A program made the translations under genes and the position numbers. DNA of 64,000 bases, taken from assembly GCF_963678635.1 (NCBI RefSeq), contig NC_087065.1:68884956-68948955 (forward strand). The letters are read 5' to 3'. The notes below the pieces were generated by a model. That model was not told the origin of the DNA and made no database searches. It saw only the letters and a list, made by a program, of their open reading frames with translations. The DNA comes from Symsagittifera roscoffensis (lineage: Eukaryota > Xenacoelomorpha > Acoela > Convolutidae). Of the stretch, positions 53,140 through 64,000 are shown in pieces; the first letter of the stretch is position 1; each line of letters starts with the position of its first letter.

Positions 53140-55775
53140 GTGGCCTGCAAAACAATAAGCACAGTTGTACTCCCACCTCCAAACTTGATTTGGACTTTAA
53201 AAAACAAACTCATTTGGAACTTAGTCCGTGATTATGCGTCATTATATGTTAAATTTATCAATTATCACCAACATGTTAATTTTTTGAGAGTTTGTCTAGA
53301 AAACAACATTATACCTGATTTTTTGAGGTTCAGGGTACCGGAAAATAGGGTGTTTTCGAACCAACCGGTAAACAGTTTTCAGACCAAACTTCTAAGAACG
53401 GAGATTAACAAGGCAAGGACAGATGAGAAAAACTTTGAAATCAAACTAGAAAGGACGAGACGCGCAGTACAGAGGGGTGTAGATGAGAAGTTTTGGCCTT
53501 CGGTAATGAAATACTTAAGTCTTAGGGGAGAAAGACAAACAACAACAGTAACAGAGACCCATCAGAAGAAGCTAATGAAATTATCAGAAAGGCAAGACCG
53601 ACCTCTAGGGAAGCAAGGTGAGGGTTCGGTAAGAGCTCTTGATGATGTTGAATTGCCAAAATGGGTACAACAAGTGTTGGCATTAGGGCCAAAACATCCC
53701 GTCAGTGATAAATTTAATGAGACACACTTTCTTGCCGATATTGATATCTTTCTATCGGATCTCAAAAATCGTGAAGTCCTCGGGGAGGCCCTTTGTGAAA
53801 GCCTATGCTAAAAGGGTGAAACAAACACCATCTGACAAAGGCTTTGAGAAGGCCCGAAAGCATTTGAAGAGTAATGGATTAGTTGCGGTACCGTGTGACA
53901 AGGGCATGGGTTTTTGTGTAATGAGGAAGGACACCTACGAGAACAAGTTTTCGAATACATTAGACTCAAATCAATTCAGCGAAAGCAAAGGAACAATTGA
54001 TGAGATTGTTTTGAAAATAGAAAGAGACATCAAAAAGAAGTTGTTGGTATGAGGAAAAAAGACAAAATAAGTGAGAATCTCTACACAAGGATGAGATCTA
54101 CTGGGGGGCAGCCCGCCAGACTTTATGGGTTGGCGAAGGTGCATAAAGAGAATACCCCATTAAAACCGGTCATCTCATTGCCTGGTAGCTCTTATTATAA
54201 CTTGAACAAAATTCTTGCAAAATTTTTTGAGAAAATTGAGGGCGCAAACATCGAAACCAACTCACTAGATGCGAGAGAAATCTTAGAGGGCACTAATCTT
54301 GAGCTCAATGAAAATTTGATATCTCTAGATGTCAAGAGTTTGTATACAAATGTTCCAGTGAAAGAAGCAATAGACATAGCTCTGAGAAAATTGTATGAGC
54401 AAGATGAACCACCATCAATTGCTAGGAAACCCATGAAGAGAATGTTGAACATGGCAGTTAGTCAAGTCCATTTCAAGTGCAATGAAACATGGCACGTTCA
54501 GAAAGATGGTTTGGCAATGGGGGCATCTCTTGCTGTTTATTTAGCAAATCTTTGGCTGAAGCAGTACTAAACTGCACTATCGAGGGATATTCCCGAAATG
54601 TTTTTGCCCGAAAAAATCTTAACGGAATCTGTCCCGAGTGCAATAAGAAAGTCACGTACAGGTCAAAAGGTGTAGAATGTTAATGCTGTTTGAACTGATA
54701 TCACGCAAAATGCGGTGATATGTCAGATGATGAGTATCGAAATATAAGTGAACGTCTGTACTGTAGAAAATGAATCGCGATAAGATAGAAAAATAAGTCA
54801 GTGCAGCAAGCTAAGTTATTTCTCCGTTACGTTGACGATATAGTGAGAACAGTGAAAGGTGAACCTGAAAAAGTGCTACGGGATGCAAACTTACTGAAGC
54901 CAAATTTACAGTTCACAATAGAGACACCAAACACAAACGGGAAATTGGCATTTTTGGATTTACAAATTAGTATTGACAAAAACAGGAAAATTAACTGTGG
55001 ATAGAATCAAAAACCAACAGATACAGGTATTATACTAAATTTTAGAAGCTGTGCTCCCTTTGAGTACAAGAGAAGTGTGATTGAAGGAACTGTTCACCGG
55101 GTTTTCCGCAGTACGTCAACATGGGAAGAATATGAGAAAGCGATGAAAATCAACCGTGAACAGTGGTTGGATAACCATTATCCGGAAACTTGGTCGTCGC
55201 GGGTTACATCCCATACCCTTGAAAAGATCATCAGGGAGGGCAAAAACAAAAAGAACATGGCTGAGAAAAAGAAGCCCTCTGATTATAGCAGTGATTCACT
55301 ACCCATCTTGATGGTCCAATATAGTGGGAATCACAGTCAGACATTAGCAAAAAAAGTGCGCGATATCACCAATGCGCAGATGATAATCACGACGAGGAAA
55401 ATGAAAACATGTATACACTCTCTAAAATCCTCCTTTTCCAGTGAAATGAAATCAAAAGTGGTGTACAGATTTGAATGTTGTGGGTGCAAATCCATCTATG
55501 TTGGCCAGACGGTCTGACATCTCACCACAAGGACTGAGGAACACCGAAAAGGGGCTACCCCAGTTGGACAGCATATGACGCAGTGTAGTAGTGAGAGTGG
55601 TAAGTCGGAGTTTAAATGGAAGATAGTCGACCAGGCGTCCAGCAGCATCAAGTTAATTACATTAGAGGCGCTGCACATTAGGAAAAGGAGACCGGCAATT
55701 AACACGCGCGACGAGTTTAGAAGTAGGGTGCTGACACTAAAGCTAAAGTTCCAAGATCGAAAAAATTCTGGCTAA
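53140..55775 (+). pseudogene. Penelope-like RT with embedded PHD finger and C-terminal GIY-YIG nuclease
   Basis: Pieces of one protein in several frames. The N-terminal Penelope region is at 53225-53800 (NFLRVCLENNIIPDFLRF, VLALGPKHPV). Then VAVPCDKGMGFCVMRKDTY, then ARLYGLAKVHKENTPLKPVI (54116-54170). RT motif A is ISLDVKSLYTNVP (about 54320) and motif B is GLAMGASLAVYLANLWL (about 54507-54555). A PHD-type zinc finger follows (54630-54774), then catalytic LRYVDDIV (about 54823-54845), then FLDLQI, KPTDTGIILNF, and GIY-YIG at about 55463-55550 (YRFECCGCKSIYVGQTV, EHRKG). At least two frameshifts and several stops occur. Penelope-type RT is telomerase-related, and GIY-YIG would nick target DNA. 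Confidence 0.85.
54630..54774 (+). pseudogene. PHD finger inserted between RT motifs B and C
   Basis: The frame reads CPECNKKVTYRSKGVEC, then stop-C-C-L-N-stop-Y-H-A-K-C, then GDMSDDEY, ending YCRK-stop. Spacing C-x2-C-x12-C-x2-C-x4-H-x2-C-x16-C-x2-(stop) is that of a C4HC3 PHD finger, whose last ligand and usual Trp are now stop codons. PHD fingers bind histone tails, so a role in chromatin targeting is possible (inference). Confidence 0.72.
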
Positions 55776-55779
55776 AACA

Positions 55780-56095
55780 AAATTTTTGAAATAACTTACA
55801 TGTTAGCATGAAAATTAGCGACAAAACGAAATTGTAAAAACAAAAAGGTGGAATCTCTCAAAAATTTGTGACAAAATGTTTAGAAATGTTACATAATAGT
55901 TGTTACATATTTTCAGTAATATTTGTAATGTTTTGATTCGTTAAATATTTGAAATAACGATGTGTATGACTATTTTAATGATCTTTGATCATTTTGTACA
56001 GATAGTTTAGAGTTTTTAAAACCCGAGGATGCACAAAATGTGCACAAATGTTTGTTTGAATTTACAATTTAAACGCATTCTCAAGCTACTTCCAA
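55780..56095 (+). repeat. Downstream pLTR / 3' region of the Penelope-like element
   Basis: Direct, diverged copy of 30127-30475, with substitutions and small indels throughout. It follows the end of the GIY-YIG frame by a few bases, as expected for a Penelope-like terminal repeat. Confidence 0.8.
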
Positions 56096-56422
56096 AATAC
56101 CCCCACTCTAGAAATAAGAACGCCCCATGCTCAGGTCTCAAAATACCCAAAACACACAAACGCCGTTAAAAACAGGGTCGGAACCTTACTGTTACCGTTA
56201 GTGTTTAATGGACAGTGGACCTTTGGTCCATTTCAGATGGATCAACCTAAACACTCTCCCTAACTCAACATAACAATATAAAACACACTCAAGAAATTTA
56301 ACTTACATCCCAACACGATCTCTAAATTAAGATTCTAAATTATAAAGCAACTCTAGTATTGATTTGGTTATCAAGTATAACTCAGGAAAATTGAAATAAA
56401 CAAATTTTAGCACAAGACTCAA
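56096..56422. other. Spacer between elements
   Basis: AT-rich, no coding or repeat structure that I can identify. Confidence 0.4.
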
Positions 56423-58305
56423 GTTTTCTATTTGAACCATTGGGCAGCTTCAGCTGTTCACCTTTCTAATCAAGGTTTACTCCGGTACAGTTGATTACTT
56501 TTCTTTCTCTCTTCCAGCGATTGCGTCTTCCTATCAGGAAAAGGACAGATCTACTCTCGTCGCACAACCCCAGTAAAAATGCCAACAGCAATTTTACCCT
56601 ATTATATTTCAGCAACTTTCCCGCGATTATTGCTCGATTCTTCTGATTGTTATTTTCTCGTATTTTCAGTTGTCGCGAGAAACTTGAGCATGACAGGCTC
56701 GATTCAAATTTTTCAAAAATTACTTTTCTCCCTAAAATCCAGATTAAACGTTCATCTCGAGGTCAAACTTCCAAATATGACCGACTGGCTCACTAAAGAC
56801 CCACACCAATGCAACCCCCCAACCCTAGCTATAACAACGCTCTCTCATCTCCATCCTCACCCTTCCACTGCGCCTCTCTCGCAAAACTCAAGAGAACCCT
56901 CGACTATAGAACCCGTAACAACACAAGAACCATGGTCAAATGCAACCTTCGCCTGGAAGTACATACCGACGATAAAAAAAGCTGATTTCTAAAACGACTG
57001 GCTAGCGACTAGGCACAGCTTCACATGCTTTTTTATCGTCTCTACCAAAGCCAGTTCAAGGTGTGGTCTATTAACATGGGGTTGAAAAAGTCATTACTAT
57101 TTGACGTTATCGGAAAAACAAACCGCGCGAATTAACTTAGTTATATTAAAAACAGTGAGCTCATGGCTGGGTCTCAGAACCCCCAGACCACGAGGTCACT
57201 CCTAAAAACAGGGGTACTACTTTATCATCACATTACTAATGTTTTTTTTAGTAGATAAAATCATCATATTCATTGAGATGGATCAACTTTTTCCCTCAAC
57301 TCCTAGCTTCTCATACTCTGAAAACAAACTTGATATTAAATTAATTCAATTCAGGACTTTCCTGTATGTGACATTTGACCAGAATGGCGCCAAAATGCAT
57401 GGCAACATCGAAATTTTTTTGGAGCTTCTGAGTGGGAAAGTTAGCACTTTCAATTGATGAACAGAGCTAATCGTGCAATTTGACGAGTTAGGAAGTGTCA
57501 ATTTGAAGTGACAGATTAATTATTAATTTTTTTTTGAAAATAAATACACGTCATGACCTTGAAGTTTCGCAAACACTGAAAACCGCGAAAATCAGTACAG
57601 ACAGATTTTTGCTAGAAAACAGCAACATTGACTCTTGAAAGTGAAAAAAAAGAGTGAATCATATTCAGATTATGATAGAGGCTGTCCAAAGTGTAATGAT
57701 TGTAGCTGTACAATCGTTACCGAACAATTCCCGAGAAATCGGAAGGATATCGGGAGGGTTTTACCACCCTTCCAGAGGGACGACAAGACCGCTCTTTGTC
57801 CAAATTCCAGAATCCGAAAGGGTCTCGGGAAGAAAACTGACCTGTATTTTAACAATTTTTAGCTTCCGGATATGTCCTGAATTGAAATAAATAACATCAA
57901 TACTCTTTTTCAAATAATGAGAAGCTAGGAGTTGAGGTAAAAGGTTGATCCATCTCCGATGCATATGATGCTTTTTATCTACGGTTAAAAAAAACAAAAG
58001 TAATATAACATAACAAGTAGTAGCCCTGTTTTTAGGAGTGACCTCGTGGTCTCGGGATACTGCGATCCAGCCATGAGCTCACTATTTTGCATTCAACTAA
58101 GTTAATCTGCGCGTTCTGGCCGATAGTTCTGGCCGATAGCCCAAAAACAGTAAAGATTTTGTCGACCCGATGTTAAAGGACCACACATAGAACTGGCTTT
58201 GATACAGACGTTTAAAAGCAAACGAGACTGTCTTTAGACGTTAGTCAGTCGTTTCATAAGCTAGCTTCATTTTCCGTCGATATGTATTTCCGGGCGAATG
58301 TTACA
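56423..58305 (+). repeat. 5' LTR of the non-autonomous element
   Basis: About 1.88 kb, ending ggcgaatgttaca. The left edge is approximate because the first bases differ from the 3' copy. It contains a large imperfect inverted repeat: arms about 56996-57330 and 57900-58257 around a 570 bp spacer (for example ctcctagcttctcat at 57300 against its complement at 57917). Confidence 0.75.
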
Positions 58306-58317
58306 TATATGTTGTTA

Positions 58318-58332
58318 TGGCGCTCCTGGGTG
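58318..58332 (+). promoter_or_regulatory. Primer-binding site of the non-autonomous element
   Basis: tggcgctcctgggtg, 12 nt after the LTR end, identical to that of the giant element. Confidence 0.7.
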
Positions 58333-60387
58333 TTATTCTTTGAATATCCTGATCGGCAGATCCAGTAACGAGCACTCCGCGCGAAGCGAAATCTCTAAAT
58401 AAGGCCCTTAGTACAGGGCCGGAAGGATGGTTCGAAACGCGGAAGCCTTCCGGATGCCCAGATTTGGTTTTCTAACCTAGTTAGGACCGAAAATTCACGT
58501 ATCGTGAAGGGTGGGGGATTCGCGGTACCGTCGTTCCCTAAGCGGTATATGACCAAAAACACTTAAATATACACAAGAAACTAAACAAAAAGTAGTATAG
58601 TACCCAAAAAAAAACCAAAAACATAAAAAAGAATCGGAAAAACCAAAAACAGCAAAAAACAATCAAATCAAAAGAAGTCATACCCCAGACGAGGTGTGAT
58701 CTACCCCTCCCGTTTGTTGTTGTTAGATATATTGTTATTACAGGCATTTATATCAAACAGGTACGTTACGATAAAAATTATGGCCCGTTTCTGGTGCCTG
58801 TACTGTAGTGTTTTAAAACCTGTTTGCCAATAACCTTCCTGGTCCCGGTTAAATCCAACTTAACGTGTTTGTTTTAGAGGATTCACCAATCCGGAGGGGT
58901 CCAAATAGCATTGTTTTTGGCAAATTTTTTCAACCGGGTTTTTTGCGTTGAACTAGAAAAGTATAAGCCTTTTGAGCACGGATCGAAAATTTTTAAGTCA
59001 ATAAGACAAGAATTGCGAAAACAGTTAGGCGGAACCTATAAGTTTGAAAATTTTTTGAGTTCGCATCAAAAACGTTCTGCTTAATAACTTTGGAACAACT
59101 GGACCAATTCAGTTCATTTTGGTACCGATAAATTAGAAATTGAGTAGGCTTGCTCATAAGTTAACTATTTTTTGAAGAAAGCCAGCATTAAAAAACTTTT
59201 AGATTGTTTTTAGCAAAAACTACCGATTTCTGAAGGTAGACACTTCACATTTTGTAAATTTTTTTTTGGAAAGCCCTTATACCCCTACCAAACGGTAGTA
59301 ACGGTTATATAAGGCATTTTTTGCGCTGTTATCGACAATAAGGAAGGGCCAATGAACCTAGAAAACGGCAGTCGAGTCAAAAACAGGCTGGTTAGGCGAC
59401 CCTTCACAGTTAAGAAAATTTGTTAAATAAGCAGCTTAGCCTCAATCCGGAAGGGTCTAGGGCCAGAGCATATTTTTCTTAGTTATTTTATTTAGCATAA
59501 TAGGCTCCAAGACCGTATCCGGAAGGGTCTCGGGTTTTGTTTTTAAGCGACTCGGAAGGGCGGTTTTGGTCAATCCGGAGGGGTCCCAAATAGGAGGGGT
59601 CCTAATTTGCCAATCCGGAGGGGTCCCAATTGGGAGGGGTCCCATTTCTGCCAATCCGGAGGGTACCAAATCGGAGCGGTCCTTTTTTTTGTCAATCCGG
59701 AGGGGTCCCAATTCGGAGAGGTCCTCTTTTTGTCAACCCAGAGGGGTCCTAGAAACAATATTTTTTTTTAACGAACGCGAACGTAGGGATCCTAAAACAA
59801 ACGTAAACGAAAGTAAGACACATAGTGAAAAGTATTAGGTTATTAGGAATCAGCAGGGATCCAGTGACTGCACTGGTAACTTGCCTTTAGATAAAATCTG
59901 AAAAGACCATAGGGAAATAAAAACAGGTCTAAACTGGGAGACTCGCGACTCTAGGTCTAATTGAAAACAGAATTCGACACTGATTTATTTGGATTAAAAA
60001 CCAAAGTATTTTTTGGACGAGAGATTGCCTTCAGAGTTTCAGTATTTGACTATTGAATTGCGACAGACCGAGTACAATACACAAACATTTTTTTTGAAAT
60101 ACATTTTTTTGTTTCTCTTTCGCCTTTTGAGTTTTAAATCCTCATTATATATTTTCGATTGGGTAGTGACTACACTATCTTTTTAATATATTGATATCAT
60201 CAATCTGTGCTAGCTTTATATCCAAAAACCAATAATCAATTGCTGTGCATAAATTGTATACACACTGTATTAAAATAACAAAAAATATTGTGGTCACTTG
60301 TTAGTTGAAATATTGGACATTATAGTGTTGTATTTTTGTTACTATTGGTTATCAAACAACAAAGGCGGTAGGAGGCGATAAATTAAG
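58333..60387 (+). other. Leader of the non-autonomous element
   Basis: Non-coding. 58340-58560 matches the giant leader in blocks (gatcggcagatc, gcccttagtac, taacctagttaggaccgaaaattc, gaccaaaaac). At 59571-59755 a 41-bp minisatellite (caatccggaggggtcc cores at 59571, 59611, 59652, 59693 and 59735) repeats about 4.5 times. Short frames across it are repeat translations. Confidence 0.7.
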
Positions 60388-60568
60388 ATGAGTCGAGAAA
60401 AGTCGAGGATACCTAAACTAAGTGATAGCTCTAAATAATTTATACCAGAGAAACAAAGAAAATCAATGAATGACTCTTTCGTGGAAAGGACCGAAAGGAT
60501 TCGGAACAAGAAAGGAAAGCAAGTTTCAGGCAGAATGGTTGGAACAAGGAGTCAAAAAGCCTCAGAAG
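60388..60568 (+). pseudogene. Truncated gag start of the non-autonomous element
   Basis: From ATG 60388 the frame gives a short basic peptide (KSRIPKLSDSSK) before an early stop, and further Arg/Lys/Ser-rich codons follow. It resembles the N-terminus of the giant ORF1 and sits in the equivalent place after the leader. It then runs into the polypurine tract, so the rest of gag-pol is missing. Confidence 0.55.
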
Positions 60569-60580
60569 AAAAAGGGGAAA
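60567..60580 (+). promoter_or_regulatory. Polypurine tract
   Basis: agaaaaaggggaaa, immediately before the TG start of the 3' LTR, the expected plus-strand primer position. Confidence 0.7.
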
Positions 60581-62442
60581 TGCTTCTATTCGAACCATTG
60601 GGCAGCTTCAGCTGTTCACCTTTCGAATCAAGGTTCACTCCGGTACAATTGATTACTTTTCTTTCTCTCTTCCAGCAATTTCGTCTTCCTATCAGGAAAA
60701 GGACAGCTCTACTCTCGTCGCACAACCCCAGTAAAATTGCGAAAAGCAATTGTACCCTAGTATATTTCAGCAAATTTCCCGCGATTATTACTCGATTCTT
60801 CTGATTGTTATTTACTCGTATTTTCAGTTGTCGCGAGAAACTTGAGCATGACATGCTCGATTCAAATTTTTTAAAATTACTTTTCTCCCCAAAATCCAGA
60901 TTAAAAGTTCATCTCGAGGTCAAACTTCCAAATATGACCGACTGGCTCACTAAAGACATACACCAATGCAACCCCCAACCCTAGCTACAACAACACTCTC
61001 ACATCTCCATCCTCACCCTTCCACTGCGCCTCTCTCGCAAAACTCAAGAGAACCCTCGACTATAGAACGCGTAACAACACAAGAACCATGGTCAAATGTA
61101 ACCTTCGCCTGGAAGTACATAACGACGATAAAAAAACTGATTTCTAAAACGACTGACTAGCGACTAGGCACAGCTTCACATGCTTTTTTATCGTCTCTAC
61201 CAAAGCCAGTTCAAGGTGTGGTCCATTAACATCGGGTTGAGAAAGTCACTACTATTTGACGTTATCGGCAAAACCCTCGCGAATTAACTTAGTTATATTA
61301 AAAAAAGTGAGCTCATGGCTGGGTCTCAGAACCCCCGGACCACGAGGTCACTCCTAAAAACAGGGGTACTACTTTATCATCACATTACTAATGTTTTTTT
61401 TCTGTAGATAAAATCATCATATTCATTGAGATGGATCAAGTTTTTCCCTCAACTCTTAGCTTCTCATACTCTGAAATCAAATTTGATTTTAAGTTAATTC
61501 AATTCAGGACTTTCCTGTATGTGACATTCGACCAGAATGGCGCCAAAATGCATGGCAATATCGAAATTTTTTTGGAGCTTCTGAGTGGGAAAGTTGGCAC
61601 TTTCAATGGATGAACAGAGCTAATCGTGCAATTTGACGAGTTAGAAAGTGTCAATTTGAAGTGACGATTTAGTTATTAAATTTTTTTTGAAAATAAATAC
61701 ACGTCACGACCTTGAAGTTTCGCGAACACTGAAAACCGCGAAAATCAGAACAGACAGATTTTCGCTAGAAAACAGCAACATTGACTCTTGAAAGGGAAAA
61801 AAAAGAGTGAATCATATTCAAATTACAATAGAAGCTGTCCGAAGTGTAATGATTGTAGCTGTACAATCGTTACCGAACAATTCCCGAGAAATCGGAAGGG
61901 TATCGGGAGGGTTTTACCACCCTTCCAGAAGGACGACAAGACCGCTCTTCGTCCAAATTCCAGAATCCGAAAGGGTCTCGGGAAGAAAACTGACCTGTAT
62001 TTTAACAGTTTTTAACTTCCGGATATGTCCTGAATTGAAATAAATAACATCAAAACTCGTTTTCACATAATGAGAAGCTAGGAATTGATGGAAAGGGTTG
62101 ATCCATCTCCGATGGATATGATGATTTTTATCAACTTAACAAAAACAGTAGTAATATATTAATTAAGTTGTAGACATGTTTTTCGGAGTGACTCTGTGCT
62201 CCGGGGTTACTGAGACCCAGCCATGAGCTCACTATTTTGCATGCAACCAAGTTAATCTGCGCGCTCTGGCCGATAGCCAAAAAACAGTAATGATTTTGTC
62301 GACCCGATGATAAAGCACCACATATGGAACTGGTTTTGGTAGAGACGGTTAAAAGCATATGAAGCTGTGTTTAGACGCTAGCCAGTCGTTTCGTTACCTA
62401 GCTTCTTTTTCTGTCGATATGTACTTCGGGGCGAATGTTATA
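60581..62442 (+). repeat. 3' LTR of the non-autonomous element
   Basis: 1.86 kb copy of the 5' LTR with many substitutions and small indels. It starts tgcttctatt after the polypurine tract and ends gcgaatgttata (CA changed to TA). It has the same internal inverted repeat (arms about 61148-61480 and 62050-62400). Confidence 0.8.
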
Positions 62443-62469
62443 GTAAGCTAAATAATGTTAAAAATATAG

Positions 62470-62640
62470 TTCACAGTCCTTCTCCGAGACCCTTCCAGAT
62501 TATTGAATCCAGACGAAGAGCTTTCCTCTTGGCGACCAAAAAGAGTAATGAATCCCTCCTGTTAGTCTTCCTTACTCTCAGGAACAGCTCCTTAACGATT
62601 TTAACTGTACAATCGCTACAACTAGGATTATCTTCTATTA
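62470..62640 (-). repeat. Inverted, diverged LTR fragment
   Basis: On the minus strand this resembles the middle of the LTR at 57660-57850: tgtagcgattgtacagtt against tgtagctgtacaatcgtta, and ggaagggtctcgg against gaaagggtctcggg. It is a scrap of a related element in opposite orientation, 30 bp from the 3' LTR. Confidence 0.6.
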
Positions 62641-62883
62641 ATATCTTCAACAATAAAAGAACAATTAGCAGAATTTAGAAGTTTTAGAACTTCTAAACCA
62701 AGAAAATTAAAAGAAAAAGATGAAGGAAGATGTAACAAGGGGGAGAAAATTAAATTTCAGAATTGTTTGGCTTGAGAAAAACTCAAACGAGCAACCAAGC
62801 TAACTAAGCTTGAAATTGAAACCTGATGAAACAAAAAAAAAACGTGTTACTTTGAGTTTGAATTTGCTGATTTACAAGTTTGT

Positions 62884-64000
62884 TTTGTGACTTTGGTTAG
62901 TGTTTTAGATACATTTACTATTTATTTAGAAAGGCTTGAGTGCAGAGTATATTTAAAGTATTCCAGCCTGTATGATTGTTTTTTATCAACTAGGAAGACT
63001 GATCACTTTGTGGTGATATGGAAGTCCTGGGAATCTCTTGAACAGGGAGATTATTTCATTGTTCTTTCTAGCCACTGATTTTCTTAATTTTAATATTCAG
63101 GACCAAAAACAACTAAATTTCCGAAGGGAAAAATTCTAGTAGAATAATTTTAGATTGTTGGTTGGCCTGTCCTGCGTCCCAACACTTTTTAAATCTTGGG
63201 AGAAGAAGTTTTAATTTGAGACAATGACAGTAAAAGTCAGAAAAGATATTTTGTCTTGGTCATATTCTCAGAGTGCAGGCGAATGAAATTGTTAGAAGGC
63301 TATAGAAATGTAGTATGATGCCATTCGTAGCACTTAGTGAGTCGATGTGACACGGATAACAATTTTTTTTTCATGCATTCTGTAAATTGACTTTGATTAG
63401 TGTTTTTAGATACACTTACTATTTATTTAGAAACGCTTGAGTGGAGAGTACATTTAAAGTATTCCAGCCAGTATGATTGTTTTTTATCAACTAAGAAGAC
63501 TGATCACTTTGTGGTGACATGAAAGTCTTGGCAATCTCTTGAACAGGGAGATTAATTCAATGTTCCTTCTAACCACTGAGTTTCTTAGTTTTAATATTCA
63601 GGACCAATAACAACTAAATTTCCAAAAGGAAGAAGCATAGTTGAATAATTTTAGTTTGTTGGTTGGCAGGACTGTTCTGCGTTCCAACACATCTTAAATT
63701 TTTGGAAAAGAAGTTTTAAATTGACAAAATGACAGTAAAAGTCAGAAAAGAAATTTTGTCTTTGTAATATTCTCAGAGTGCAGGCGAATGAAATTGTTAG
63801 AAGGCTGTAGAAGTGTAGTATGATGCCATTTGTAGCACTTAGTGAGTCGATGTGACACGGATAACAATTTTTTTTTCATGCATTCTGTAAATTGACTTTG
63901 ATTAGTGTTTTTAGATACACTTACTATTTATTTAGAAACGCTTGTGTGGAGAGTACATTTAAAGTATTCCAGCCAATATGATTGTTTTTTATCAACTAAG
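62884..64000. repeat. Tandem repeat array, about 500 bp period, continuing past the window
   Basis: The marker gacttt-g-ttagtgtttt-agatac begins at 62889, 63389 and 63894. Each is followed by ttatttagaaa-gcttg-gtg and agtattccagcc. There are two full units and the start of a third. The second and third are more alike than the first. The 63-codon frame at 62887 is not conserved as an ORF in unit 2, so I do not call it coding. Confidence 0.88.

Larger units (their letters stand above)
52441..56095 (+). mobile_element. Right part of the Penelope-like element (RT, PHD finger, GIY-YIG)
   Basis: Continuation of the element begun at 30127. It encodes an upstream WHDV module, an RT of the Penelope type and a GIY-YIG nuclease, then ends in the downstream pLTR (about 55780-56095). 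Numerous stops and frame breaks show it is dead. The two pLTRs have clearly diverged, so it is far older than the giant LTR element that split it. Confidence 0.85.
56423..62442 (+). mobile_element. Non-autonomous LTR retrotransposon related to the giant element (6.0 kb)
   Basis: Two long direct repeats (about 56423-58305 and 60581-62442) flank 2.3 kb without protease, RT or integrase. The primer-binding site, its 12-nt spacer, LTR end GGGCGAATGTTACA, leader blocks and the gag start (ATG 60388: KSRIPKLS, compare TKIPRLS in the giant ORF1) are shared with the giant element. A polypurine tract agaaaaaggggaaa directly precedes the 3' LTR. It looks like an internally deleted relative (LARD-like) that would need proteins supplied in trans. 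The LTRs differ at many sites, so it is older than the giant insertion. Confidence 0.82.

Noticed and set aside
59457-59838. Pro/Gly-rich frames on both strands near 59.6 kb
   Set aside because: Translations of the 41-bp minisatellite.
57635-62653. Cys-containing small frames in the LTRs (such as 57635-57862) as zinc-finger proteins
   Set aside because: They lie inside LTRs, differ between copies mainly without regard to codon position, and the inverted scrap at 62.5 kb carries the same frame only because it is the same repeat.
1-64000. CRISPR arrays, operons, bacterial insertion sequences
   Set aside because: Spliced animal genes and eukaryotic retroelements throughout; no spacer-repeat pattern.
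1-64000. Firm assignment to a larvacean (Oikopleura-type) genome
   Set aside because: Suggested by intron features and element types only; not provable from this window without database comparison.

Overview
This is an AT-rich stretch of an animal (metazoan) nuclear genome. It has an interrupted gene for an amiloride-sensitive-type sodium channel (DEG/ENaC) with animal extracellular modules, an intronless TRIM-type gene (RING, B-box, coiled coil, MATH), and mostly retroelements of several classes. Short introns, one probably non-standard splice junction, tRNA-derived SINE-like repeats and large Ty3-type elements would fit an invertebrate such as a larvacean tunicate. The species assignment is a weak inference.

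Layout. 1-11565: three near-identical copies of a 4.3-4.4 kb repeat (the middle one internally deleted). Each carries smaller sub-repeats and a decayed minus-strand non-LTR reverse transcriptase. 11566-13645: intergenic, with a 24-G run. 13646-22161 (+): a DEG/ENaC channel gene of at least six exons, with two LDLa modules, a CUB domain, a furin-type site and a Tyr/Asp-rich tract between TM1 and the channel finger/palm region. 22162-27734: intergenic, with a decayed Jockey/CR1-like element (about 24.19-26.49 kb) and tRNA-derived repeats. 27735-28886 (-): the TRIM-MATH gene. 28887-30126: more of the dispersed repeat family.

30127-56095 is a nest. An old, stop-riddled Penelope-like element (PLE; WHDV module, RT with an embedded PHD finger, GIY-YIG nuclease, flanking pLTRs) was split by a 21.8 kb Ty3/Gypsy-type LTR retrotransposon at 30618-52440. 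That element lies on the minus strand. Its 886 bp LTRs differ at a single base, and its two huge ORFs are open. ORF1 (38936-48418) is Gag-protease-RT-RNase H-integrase and ends in a macro domain resembling the ADP-ribose hydrolase TARG1/OARD1. ORF2 (31952-38494) carries one complete SGNH/GDSL hydrolase domain, a second SGNH-like domain and a long unrecognised C-terminus. It shows no envelope features. A 3 kb leader with GGAGGGT repeats, duplicated hairpins and an offset primer-binding site precedes ORF1.

56423-62442 (+) is a related but gutted, non-autonomous LTR element. It keeps the same primer-binding site and 12-nt spacer, a homologous leader and the first codons of gag, but has no pol. 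Its 1.86-1.88 kb LTRs each contain a large inverted repeat. 62470-62640 is an inverted scrap of the same LTR family. 62884-64000 is a roughly 500 bp tandem array that runs off the window.

The most interesting content is the giant LTR element with its macro and SGNH domains, the LDLa/CUB-bearing sodium channel, and the PHD finger inside a Penelope RT.
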